NCBI GenBank assembly: GCA_022361535.1
Contig: JAKSAU010000572.1
Location: forward strand, 1-9,362
Length of the DNA: 9,362 nucleotides
Direction of reading: 5' to 3'
From: Desulfobacterales bacterium
Lineage (GTDB): Bacteria > Desulfobacterota > Desulfobacteria > Desulfobacterales > Desulfobacteraceae
Shown here: positions 1 to 6,711 of the stretch, one piece after another
Layout of the letters: the number at the start of each line of letters is the position of its first letter
Position numbering within the stretch: position 1 is the first letter of the stretch
Made by a program: the position numbers and the translations under genes
Notes under the pieces: model-generated
Seen by the model: only the letters and a program-made list of their open reading frames with translations
Database searches by the model: none
What the model was told of the DNA's origin: nothing

Positions 1-1356
1 GCTGTCGTATTAGCCGGTAAAAAACGAATCCCTGTCCACAACCGGGAAGAAGTAAAACAATTAAGTCAAATCTGCAATAAGTGGGTGCAGTTCCAGCCGC
101 CTTTTGTACCGGGCTGGCTCACCGCTCCTATCGGGGCCCTGATGAGAATCCTTCCATTTGTTGCGACCCAGGACGGCTTACTCTATAAAATTTTACTGCG
201 CAAATGGGGCACAGTATCCATGAACCAGATGTCTGTTGAAATGGGGGATGCCCCGATTAAGAACTGGATGGGTACAAGCTCAGACTGGGGAATTTTCAAG
301 TCTTTTTCATCAAACCCTGATGCGATAATTAAAACCGAAACACAAAAATTTCATTGCTATTCATGTCCACTGGGTTGCGGCGGCATCTGCAAAACCAATG
401 GCAGATTTCCAGAAACCCATAAGCCGGAATATGAAACCGTTCTGTCTTTTGGCGGATTTGTCATGAATAAAGACCTTGATTCGATCTTTTATTTAAACGA
501 ACTGCTCAACCGGGCCGGTATGGATACCATTTCCGCAGGCCATGTGGTTGCATTTGCTTTTGAATGCTATCAGGAAGGCATCATCACCCTTAAAGACACT
601 GCCGGCCAGCCACTTGAATGGGGAGACCCCAAGGCAATTGAATTTTTGGTTGAAAAAATGGTAGACCGCGAGGGGATTGGCGACCTTCTGGCAGACGGTG
701 TAAAAAAAGCGGCAGAACACTTTGGAAAGAAGGCACAGGAAATAGCCATACACTGCGGCGGGCAGGAACCTGCCATGCATGATTCAAGAAATGATCCCGG
801 GTTTGCACTTCATTACAGTGTAGATCCTGCCCCGGGACGGCATACTAACGGGGCCGGCCTCTATTATGAAATGTACCAATTGTGGAAAAAGGTTAAAACC
901 GTACCCAAAATGGGACCGGGGTATTTCAAATCATCAAAGTATAAGAAGAACATCCATCATGCCAAAGTCGGTAAAGCCAATTCCGAGTATCTAAATGTCA
1001 TGAACGGGGCAGGCGCATGTCTCTTCGGTGGTTTTCTCGGAGCTAACCGCATCCGGATCTTTGACTGGATCAATGCTGCAACAGGGTGGCAGCTGAGCCC
1101 TGAAAACTATATGGAAATAGGCACAAATATCCAGACACTCAAGCAGGCGTTCAATGTCAAACACGGTATTGCCCCAAAATCAAACATTGTCCCGGACAGG
1201 CTCCTTGGAATCCCGGCCCAGACCAAAGGTGCCAACAAGGGACGGTCCGTAGATGTGGAAACAATGATGAAAGATTATTGGGAACTGTATGGCTGGGACC
1301 GGGATTCCGGTATACCGTCTGAAGAAGCTGTCAACCGCGTGGCATCCATTGCCTGA
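1..1356 (+). CDS. Aldehyde ferredoxin oxidoreductase (AOR) family protein, 3' part (5' end outside window)
   Basis: The reading frame is open from the first base to the TGA at 1354-1356, giving 451 visible residues. The GTG at 85 is an internal valine, not the start. AOR-family enzymes carry a tungsten (or molybdenum) bis-pyranopterin and a [4Fe-4S] cluster and oxidise aldehydes to acids with ferredoxin; some relatives do other low-potential chemistry. Seen here: the cluster motif CxxCxxxC at visible residues 119, 122 and 126, a candidate fourth Cys at residue 340 in an AGACLFGG context, and an AOR-like MHDSR...GRHTNG segment near residues 259-283. Compared with an AOR of about 600 residues, roughly the first 170 residues (the N-terminal cofactor-binding domain) are missing only because the window begins here. 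The next gene, 27 bp downstream, encodes a four-cluster ferredoxin, fitting a catalytic/electron-transfer pair. The family call is firm; the substrate cannot be read from this fragment, and a BamB-like role is an alternative. Confidence 0.9.
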   Translation, partial: AVVLAGKKRIPVHNREEVKQLSQICNKWVQFQPPFVPGWLTAPIGALMRILPFVATQDGLLYKILLRKWGTVSMNQMSVEMGDAPIKNWMGTSSDWGIFKSFSSNPDAIIKTETQKFHCYSCPLGCGGICKTNGRFPETHKPEYETVLSFGGFVMNKDLDSIFYLNELLNRAGMDTISAGHVVAFAFECYQEGIITLKDTAGQPLEWGDPKAIEFLVEKMVDREGIGDLLADGVKKAAEHFGKKAQEIAIHCGGQEPAMHDSRNDPGFALHYSVDPAPGRHTNGAGLYYEMYQLWKKVKTVPKMGPGYFKSSKYKKNIHHAKVGKANSEYLNVMNGAGACLFGGFLGANRIRIFDWINAATGWQLSPENYMEIGTNIQTLKQAFNVKHGIAPKSNIVPDRLLGIPAQTKGANKGRSVDVETMMKDYWELYGWDRDSGIPSEEAVNRVASIA

Positions 1357-1383
1357 ACCAAAGGAATATCAGGAGAGAACACC

Positions 1384-1833
1384 ATGGCTTATACCATTTC
1401 TAAAGAGTGCATCGGGTGCAGGCTCTGTGCAAAGATATGCCCGACCAATGCTATTACCGGCGAAAAAAAAGAACTTCACCATATTGAAGCACAGGCCTGT
1501 ATAGAGTGCGGTGCCTGCGGCAGGATTTGCCCGTCAGCTGCAGTCACCGACAATTTCGGCCTGATCCTGGAACGGATTCCTAAAAAACAGTGGCCCCGTC
1601 CCCAATTTGACCTGGACACCTGTATATCTTGCGGCATCTGCATAGAAAGCTGTCCCACCCAAGCGTTGGACCAGGAGCTGCAAAAGGTGAAAAACCGTCA
1701 TCCATTGCCCTTGCTCACAGATGCATCCAGGTGCATTTCCTGTGGATTCTGTGCCCAGGATTGTCCTGTAGATGCGATTGAACTTGTAACTGAACAAATC
1801 GAAACTATCAAAGAGACACAAAAGGCTGACTAA
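1384..1833 (+). CDS. Ferredoxin-like electron-transfer protein with four [4Fe-4S] motifs (AorA-like)
   Basis: This 149-residue protein contains four complete CxxCxxCxxxCP motifs, with Cys at 9/12/15/19, 39/42/45/49, 80/83/86/90 and 117/120/123/127. They form two bicluster ferredoxin units joined by a linker of about 30 residues. Sixteen ligands fit four [4Fe-4S] clusters and there is almost no other sequence, so it should be a cytoplasmic electron wire. The start is supported by AGGAGAG at 1371-1377, 6 bp before the ATG. It lies 27 bp behind the AOR-family gene, so it is probably the electron acceptor/donor subunit of that enzyme. The best-known equivalent is AorA of the Aromatoleum aromaticum AOR, a four-cluster subunit that partners the W-containing AorB; BamC-type subunits of class II benzoyl-CoA reductase are another possibility. 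No AorC-like FAD subunit follows it here. The Fe-S content is certain; the partner assignment is inferred from context. Confidence 0.9.
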   Translation: MAYTISKECIGCRLCAKICPTNAITGEKKELHHIEAQACIECGACGRICPSAAVTDNFGLILERIPKKQWPRPQFDLDTCISCGICIESCPTQALDQELQKVKNRHPLPLLTDASRCISCGFCAQDCPVDAIELVTEQIETIKETQKAD

Positions 1834-2406
1834 ATGGCTAAAACTGCAAAAGGAACCGGAACGGATAACCGGCAGATTATCCTGGATACTGCCATGACCA
1901 TGATCGGCGAAAAGGGTCTTGAGAAAACCAGCCTGGCAAAAATATCAAAGGTATCGGGCCTGAGTAAAGGCACTCTTTACTACTACTATGCCAGCAAAAA
2001 CGACCTGATCTTTGATATTGCAGACCAACATATGGACCAGATCACTACTGCTTTGTTCGCAATGATTGACCAGAAGGAAGACCTTACCTGGGAAGGTCTT
2101 CTTACTGCTTTTTTCACGACACTTTTAACCTCTGAGGCCAGAAGCAGGCTTCATCTTTACTTGGTCAGGGAAGCCGTTTCAGGAAATGAAGACTTGAAAA
2201 AACGGTTTCAAACAACCTATTCCCAATGGTTTTCAATGGTAGACGAAGCATATGCAAAAATGCCCGGACCAAATTCTGATATTACAGCCAAAGCCAGGCT
2301 CCTGGTAGCCGTAGTAGACGGCTTTATTTTACAAACCCTTCTGGAAACGGATAACCTTGATATTAAAGATATTGTCCAGCTTATGCTAAAAGTAATTGAA
2401 CCATGA
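1834..2406 (+). CDS. TetR/AcrR-family transcriptional regulator
   Basis: This 190-residue protein has the standard TetR layout. An N-terminal DNA-binding domain is followed by an all-helical ligand and dimerisation domain with no recognisable signature. The helix-turn-helix lies at about residues 32-51 and ends in the typical SKGTLYYYYASKNDL motif. The ATG directly follows the TAA of the four-cluster ferredoxin gene with no spacer, and only a weak AAAGG lies upstream (about 1821-1825), so translation is probably coupled to the upstream gene. Placement as the last gene of the AOR operon suggests that it represses this operon and responds to a substrate or product such as an aldehyde, acid or CoA ester. 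That role is inferred; the operator would lie upstream of the AOR gene, outside the window, or in the gap that follows. The family call is secure. Confidence 0.92.
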   Translation: MAKTAKGTGTDNRQIILDTAMTMIGEKGLEKTSLAKISKVSGLSKGTLYYYYASKNDLIFDIADQHMDQITTALFAMIDQKEDLTWEGLLTAFFTTLLTSEARSRLHLYLVREAVSGNEDLKKRFQTTYSQWFSMVDEAYAKMPGPNSDITAKARLLVAVVDGFILQTLLETDNLDIKDIVQLMLKVIEP

Positions 2407-2430
2407 GCCTGCCAGGTTCACTTTTCTTGT
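2404..2430 (+). terminator. Weak intrinsic terminator candidate after the TetR gene
   Basis: A 6-bp stem (TGAGCC at 2404-2409 with GGTTCA at 2415-2420, one G-U pair) closes a 5-nt loop and is followed by the T-rich CTTTTCTTGT. The stem overlaps the TGA stop codon of the TetR gene. The short stem and interrupted T-tract make it a weak candidate, but it is in the right place to end the AOR operon. Confidence 0.4.
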
Positions 2431-2436
2431 AATTCC

Positions 2437-2465
2437 TTGACCTTATTTCATAGATTACATATATT
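2437..2465 (+). promoter_or_regulatory. Candidate sigma-70 promoter for the sensor kinase gene
   Basis: TTGACC (2437-2442) and TATATT (2460-2465) are separated by exactly 17 bp, each matching 5 of 6 consensus bases. Transcription would begin near 2472, leaving a leader of about 150 nt before the kinase start codon at 2622. It is the best promoter match in the 215-bp gap 2407-2621, which holds no credible ORF. Confidence 0.55.
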
Positions 2466-2506
2466 TAAGAATATCTAATTTCAATTAACTGCGTCTTCAA
2501 TAAACT

Positions 2507-2523
2507 GAAAAGGGAGCCTTTTC
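2507..2523. repeat. Perfect short palindrome GAAAAGG-GAG-CCTTTTC
   Basis: Two 7-bp arms (2507-2513 and 2517-2523) are perfect inverted copies around a 3-bp centre. It lies about 35 bp downstream of the predicted transcription start and 100 bp upstream of the kinase gene. It could bind a dimeric regulator such as the adjacent TetR protein, or form a small RNA hairpin (a 3-nt loop is tight). The function is unknown. Confidence 0.45.
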
Positions 2524-2621
2524 TTAATTCTAAACGTTCTATTTGCGCCCCTGTCCGTATTGATCCAACCGATGTTTAACATTTAAAGGGGCAAAGCACA
2601 GACAAATGGTCAGGAGCCATT

Positions 2622-4943
2622 ATGGTTGAAAACAGCCCTATCCAACTTCAGGTAAGTCAAATAGCCTCCAGCCTGGGTGCCAATATAAAAAACTGTCATC
2701 ATACCCTGGAAGAGTTACGGCGTTTAAGCCTTATTTTGTTTACCCACACCCGGGCAGACAATAAGCAAATAAAGGATTGGTTTGCTGCTGAAGATTTCAA
2801 TATTGATGAAGACGGTTTCTGGACATCCATTTCCCTGCTTCGCGCGTTCAGACAAAATCAGGCACCTCCGGACGCCATATCTTATTCCTGGCACCCGAAT
2901 CTGGTTAATGATCAGGATGCTTGTTTTCGCATGTACTGCCTGCGTATTATGGGGCCTTATCTTCTGGAAATAAGCAACCGGCTTCCGGATGCGGCTTGGA
3001 TCTATTACCAGGATGTTACCAACACCTCCATCCAATTCCCGTATATTGACCAAAAAACTGCAATAACGCCGGATTTTGACTGGTCCGCATATCACACGTA
3101 TGTGTCCGTGGCCCCTGAAAATAATCCTGAACGACATATAAAATGGACTACCCCTACAATTGATTATGCAGGAGAAGGATTGATCATTTCCGTGTCCATC
3201 CCTGTATATATGTCGAACCGGTTCATCGGCCTTTGGAGTATTGATCTGCCCTTGAAAAATCTCTACAAAGAAATCGTTTTTGAAGCCTATCTTAAAGGTC
3301 AGATCAACTTTATCATAGATCGCGAAGGTTTCTTGGTCTCTCATCCATTTGTTGAAACAAAAATCGACAAGGAGAAAGGCAGTTTTTACCGTGGACACCT
3401 CCATGACCTTGGGGACCGATATAAAACGCTTGACCCAGAACGGCTCATTGCTGAAAGATCTGGTAAATGCATGCTGGCTGGCGGGGAAAAGGATGAGACC
3501 GTGATCTGGTTCGAAACCATCCCCGGAATCCAGTGGATATTCCTGGCCACCCTACCCAGACAGTCCATGGAAGATGCAGTAAACAAGCGCATCCGCAAGG
3601 CTTTGGATCAAGTTAAATCCGGCGACTTGTCCTATCGCATCAAAGGGGTGTCAGATATTGATCAGGCACGCCTTGTCGCCGAAGGCTTCAACCAGATGGT
3701 ATCTGCCCTTGAGCTGCAGGAAAAGACCCGGAAAGAAGCCCAAGATGAGAAAGAAAAACTGGAAAAAAGATTGCAGCACTTCCAGCGCATGGAAGCCATC
3801 GGCACTCTGGCCGGCGGAATCGCCCATGACTTCAATAATATCCTTTTCCCCATTTTGGGATATTCCGAGTTATTATTTCAGGATTTGAAAAAGGAAAGCC
3901 ATGAATATGATATGGTAAATCAAATCTACCGGGCGGCAATCAGGGCAAGCGAATTGACTCGCCAAATACTGACCTTCAGCCGTCAGACAGAAACTGAAAA
4001 CCAGGTCGTATCTTTCCAGAGTATTGTCAAGGAGGCACTAAAACTGCTCAGGGCGTCAATCCCTAAAAACATCGAGATTGTCAAAAACATAAGTTCTGAT
4101 TGTCCGGCGGTTTTAGGTGATCCCACAAAGCTCCACCAGATTATTATGAATCTTTGCACAAATGCTTACCATGCTGTAGAAGAAACCGGCGGAAAATTTG
4201 AAATCACCATGACACCGGTCAATATAACCGTAGAGCCTCCGCCGGGATTGGAAAATCTTACGCCTGGTCCTTATGTGAGGCTCTCTGTATCTGATAATGG
4301 GTATGGGATGGACAGCCGTACTCTAATGCGGATATTTGACCCATATTTCACAACAAAGACAAATGGAAAGGGGACGGGACTGGGGTTGGCAGTCATTTAT
4401 GGCATTGTCCGGCAGCTCAAAGGAGATATCAAAGCCTATAGTGAACCTAGAAAAGGCTCAACCTTTCACGTGTATCTGCCAGGGGCCGAGAACCGGTCTA
4501 AAACAGAGAAGAAAACTGAAACTGCCATTATTGGAGGCACCGAGCACATTCTTTTGGTAGATGATGAAACAAGCATCGCATCCATGGGAAAGCAATTCCT
4601 GGAAAGATACGGTTACCGGGTAACCGCCTTCAGCGACAGTGAAAGAGCGCTTGAAATATTTTCAAAGTCCCCCCATGAATTCGATCTGGTGATCACGGAC
4701 ATGACCATGCCCAATATGACAGGCGATGTGCTGGCAGAGAAGATTAAAAAAATACGGAAAGACATTCCTGTGATTTTATGCACCGGGTTCAGTGAAAAAG
4801 TGTCTTCAACCAACTACCAGACCGGTGCCATAGACAGTTTTTTCATGAAACCCATTTCCATTGCCGATATCGACCACGCCATCCGTCGGATGCTGGATAT
4901 AAACAAACAGAAAAAACCATCTGACACGGTACTGTACGAATAG
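2622..4943 (+). CDS. Hybrid sensor histidine kinase/response regulator with Cache-like sensor, apparently without membrane segments
   Basis: This 773-residue protein is expected to autophosphorylate and pass the phosphate to its own receiver. A Cache-like sensor region covers about residues 45-312, with conserved-looking WIYYQD, DYAGEGL and GLWSID stretches. A HAMP-like end (SGDLSYRI, then GFNQM) lies at about 325-362, followed by a charged coiled coil at 363-390. HisKA has its phospho-acceptor His402 in AHDFNN. HATPase motifs are the N box (Asn510, Asn514), DNGYGM at 558-563, FDPYFTTK at 572-579 and GKGTGLGLA at 582-590. The receiver at about 642-756 has Asp647/Asp648, phospho-Asp693, Thr721 and Lys743. 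AGGAG at 2612-2616 supports the ATG, and no in-frame start lies between it and the upstream TAA at 2577. No hydrophobic helix is visible at the N-terminus or between Cache and HAMP, which is unusual for this architecture. There is no DNA-binding output domain, so a partner must lie elsewhere. Confidence 0.9.
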   Translation: MVENSPIQLQVSQIASSLGANIKNCHHTLEELRRLSLILFTHTRADNKQIKDWFAAEDFNIDEDGFWTSISLLRAFRQNQAPPDAISYSWHPNLVNDQDACFRMYCLRIMGPYLLEISNRLPDAAWIYYQDVTNTSIQFPYIDQKTAITPDFDWSAYHTYVSVAPENNPERHIKWTTPTIDYAGEGLIISVSIPVYMSNRFIGLWSIDLPLKNLYKEIVFEAYLKGQINFIIDREGFLVSHPFVETKIDKEKGSFYRGHLHDLGDRYKTLDPERLIAERSGKCMLAGGEKDETVIWFETIPGIQWIFLATLPRQSMEDAVNKRIRKALDQVKSGDLSYRIKGVSDIDQARLVAEGFNQMVSALELQEKTRKEAQDEKEKLEKRLQHFQRMEAIGTLAGGIAHDFNNILFPILGYSELLFQDLKKESHEYDMVNQIYRAAIRASELTRQILTFSRQTETENQVVSFQSIVKEALKLLRASIPKNIEIVKNISSDCPAVLGDPTKLHQIIMNLCTNAYHAVEETGGKFEITMTPVNITVEPPPGLENLTPGPYVRLSVSDNGYGMDSRTLMRIFDPYFTTKTNGKGTGLGLAVIYGIVRQLKGDIKAYSEPRKGSTFHVYLPGAENRSKTEKKTETAIIGGTEHILLVDDETSIASMGKQFLERYGYRVTAFSDSERALEIFSKSPHEFDLVITDMTMPNMTGDVLAEKIKKIRKDIPVILCTGFSEKVSSTNYQTGAIDSFFMKPISIADIDHAIRRMLDINKQKKPSDTVLYE

Positions 4944-4945
4944 AG

Positions 4946-5740
4946 TCAGGGGGTAAGCAACACCTCGTCGGTTTCAAACTCTTCTTTTTTTATTTCACTG
5001 AACATTTCTATGAGGCGTTCTTTGGTCAACTGCTTCTTCTCTTCACCCTTAACATCTATGATAATACGGCCACTATCCATCATGATCAGGCGATTGCCAA
5101 AGGCAATGGCATGGCCCATATTATGAGTGATCATCAAAGAGGTCAGGTTTCCCTGATCAATAAACCGGGTGGTCTGATCCATGACCATGGCCGCATTTCT
5201 CGGATCAAGGGCAGCCGTATGCTCATCAAGCAGCAGTATATCCGGTTTGGACATCACAGTCATCAGCAAGGTCAGCGCCTGGCGCTGGCCCCCTGAAAGA
5301 GAAGACACATTTTCCCGCATCCGGTTTTCAAGCCCCATGTTCAGGCACTTCACCTCCTGCTGGAACCGGGCTTTCATAGTTTTATTCAGACTGATCCTGG
5401 GCCATTTAAATCCTTTTTTGGACGTGATCATCATATTGTCTTCCAGGGTCATGTTAGACGCTGTTCCTGCCAAAGGATCCTGAAAAATTCTTCCGATATG
5501 GTTGGCCCGCTTGTATTCAGGCTGTAAGGTTACATCCTTTTCTTTGATGAAAATCTTGCCTGATGTAGGAGACAGGGCCCCTGAAATCAAGTTAAACAGG
5601 GTGGTTTTTCCAGCCCCGTTACTGCCGATGATGGTAAGAAAATCTCCTGGTTCAAGCGTGAGATCCAGATTCTTGATAACTGTTTTTTCTTGTGGGGTTC
5701 CCTGGTGAAAGGTTTTGGAAACCTGCTTTAGCTCTATCAT
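4946..5740 (-). CDS. ABC transporter ATP-binding protein (TrpZ-like, ABC_sub_bind-type importer)
   Basis: This 264-residue cytoplasmic ATPase powers the importer encoded by this operon. All nucleotide-binding motifs are intact: Walker A GSNGAGKTT at 39-47, Q-loop Gln87 in RIFQDP, signature LSGGQRQ at 148-154, Walker B ILLLDE at 168-173 with catalytic Glu173, and switch His206. The DEHTAALDP segment after Walker B is typical of the ATPases paired with this permease family. Its ATG overlaps the permease stop codon in an ATGA (5737-5740), indicating translational coupling. A charged C-terminal tail extends beyond the core fold. It is the last gene of the minus-strand operon and ends 2 bp from the stop of the converging kinase gene. 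The function as an ABC ATPase is certain; the transported substrate is not shown by this subunit. Confidence 0.93.
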   Translation of the reverse strand: MIELKQVSKTFHQGTPQEKTVIKNLDLTLEPGDFLTIIGSNGAGKTTLFNLISGALSPTSGKIFIKEKDVTLQPEYKRANHIGRIFQDPLAGTASNMTLEDNMMITSKKGFKWPRISLNKTMKARFQQEVKCLNMGLENRMRENVSSLSGGQRQALTLLMTVMSKPDILLLDEHTAALDPRNAAMVMDQTTRFIDQGNLTSLMITHNMGHAIAFGNRLIMMDSGRIIIDVKGEEKKQLTKERLIEMFSEIKKEEFETDEVLLTP

Positions 5741-6627
5741 GATACCCCCTTTGCTTTAAGCCGCTTGAAATTGGCCACAGCCAGGGAGGCGATAATTAAA
5801 AGGCCTGTGATCAACTTAAGATCATTGGGGGTCATGTTGATGTAATATCCGTAGTATCGGCCAAGGTACATGATGCCCTTAAACAGGATGGCGCCTAAAA
5901 TCACCCTCAACGTTAATATACTGATCCGGTTTGATTTAAGAAGGAACTCACCGAGCATGACTGATGCAAGACCGGATACAACAATACCCTGGCCTAAGTT
6001 AACGTCGGCAAACCCCTGGTATTGGGCTGCAAAGGCGCCTGAAAGCGCCACAAGACCGTTGGAAATACCAACCCCGATCAGCTTAAGGGTTGCCGGATTC
6101 ACGCCTTGAACCCTCACCATTTGTTCATTATTTCCCAATGCCCCGAATACAAGTCCCATATCTGTGATAAAGAACAGGTCCAAAGCGACTTTCAAAAATA
6201 ACACCACAAGTATGAAAAAAATCAGGGAGGCATATTCAGGCGGTATAATTCCCTGGGTGGCATCATGAACCCGGGTCAAAAGAGTATCCACTCTGAGCAA
6301 TGGCAAATTGGCTTTGTTGGACAAAATCCGGATGTTCACCGAATAAAGCATGGTCATGGTCAAAATTCCGGCCAGCAAATGGGGAACTTTGAGCTTATTA
6401 TGGATGGCGGCTGTAACGAATCCTGCCAAAACACCACCGGAAAACGCCAGGACCAGACCTGAAACAGGGTCTACCCCTTTATGGAGACAGGACGCCATGA
6501 TCACCGCTCCCATGGGGAAAGATCCATCAACAGTCAAGTCCGGAAAATCAAGAACCCTGAATGTAAAAAATACACCCAGAGCCATGATGGCATAGATCAA
6601 CCCTTCTACAAAAATACCTTCAATCAT
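5737..6627 (-). CDS. ABC transporter permease, branched-chain/BPD_transp_2 type (TrpY-like)
   Basis: This 296-residue, strongly hydrophobic protein has about eight membrane segments (roughly 5-24, 34-50, 54-75, 84-103, 131-152, 184-204, 213-229, 238-257 and 268-286, some uncertain). It is the membrane channel of the importer. The family mark FRVLDFPDLTVDGSF lies near residues 22-37. A cytoplasmic loop with DMGLVFGALGNNEQM at about 156-170 resembles the ATPase-coupling loop of LivM-type permeases. It lies between the binding-protein gene (84-bp gap with a hairpin) and the ATPase gene (4-bp overlap). The start was chosen because it preserves the N-terminal segment usual for this family, but the ribosome-binding site is weak and sits inside a small inverted repeat. 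Relatives include TrpY of Streptococcus pneumoniae. Family assignment is confident; the substrate is inferred only from the family. Confidence 0.9.
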   Translation of the reverse strand: MIEGIFVEGLIYAIMALGVFFTFRVLDFPDLTVDGSFPMGAVIMASCLHKGVDPVSGLVLAFSGGVLAGFVTAAIHNKLKVPHLLAGILTMTMLYSVNIRILSNKANLPLLRVDTLLTRVHDATQGIIPPEYASLIFFILVVLFLKVALDLFFITDMGLVFGALGNNEQMVRVQGVNPATLKLIGVGISNGLVALSGAFAAQYQGFADVNLGQGIVVSGLASVMLGEFLLKSNRISILTLRVILGAILFKGIMYLGRYYGYYINMTPNDLKLITGLLIIASLAVANFKRLKAKGVS

Positions 6628-6629
6628 AA

Positions 6630-6643
6630 ATCAATACTTTGAT
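6630..6643 (-). repeat. Small inverted repeat over the permease ribosome-binding region
   Basis: Read on the minus strand, ATCAA-AGTA-TTGAT is a perfect 5-bp inverted repeat ending 2 nt before the permease ATG. The only Shine-Dalgarno-like bases (CAAAG) lie inside it, so it might lower translation of the permease. The stem is short and AT-rich, so it may be chance. Confidence 0.25.
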
Positions 6644-6650
6644 ACTAAGC

Positions 6651-6691
6651 GGCACAGCCCCGGACAGGAGTTTTCTGACAGGGGCTGTACC
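6651..6691 (-). promoter_or_regulatory. Strong intercistronic hairpin between binding-protein and permease genes
   Basis: In the minus-strand RNA, GGTACAGCCCC (6691-6681) pairs with GGGGCTGTGCC (6661-6651) over 11 bp with one G-U pair, enclosing a 19-nt loop. No T-tract follows, so it is not a canonical terminator. It starts 20 bp after the binding-protein stop codon. Similar structures in other ABC operons protect the upstream message or attenuate downstream expression, giving an excess of binding protein over permease. That role is inferred. Confidence 0.6.
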
Positions 6692-6711
6692 GATAATTTT
6701 ATTTTGTATAA

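Noticed and set aside
85..1356. GTG at 85 as the start of the AOR-family gene
   Set aside because: The same frame is open back to position 1 and AOR proteins are about 600 residues long, so this codon is an internal Val and the gene begins outside the window.
2560..2588. Second promoter (TTGATC with a TTAAA-like -10) nearer the kinase gene
   Set aside because: No -10 hexamer of acceptable quality lies at 16-18 bp, and the promoter at 2437-2465 is much better.
2724..3404. 226-codon open frame on the minus strand inside the kinase gene
   Set aside because: It lies wholly opposite the well-supported Cache-like region, shows no domain or ribosome-binding site, and is a shadow frame.
4921..4949. 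CTGAC/GTCAG inverted repeat as a terminator between the convergent genes
   Set aside because: The arms are only 5 bp with a loop of about 19 nt, there is no T-tract on either side, and most of it is coding sequence.
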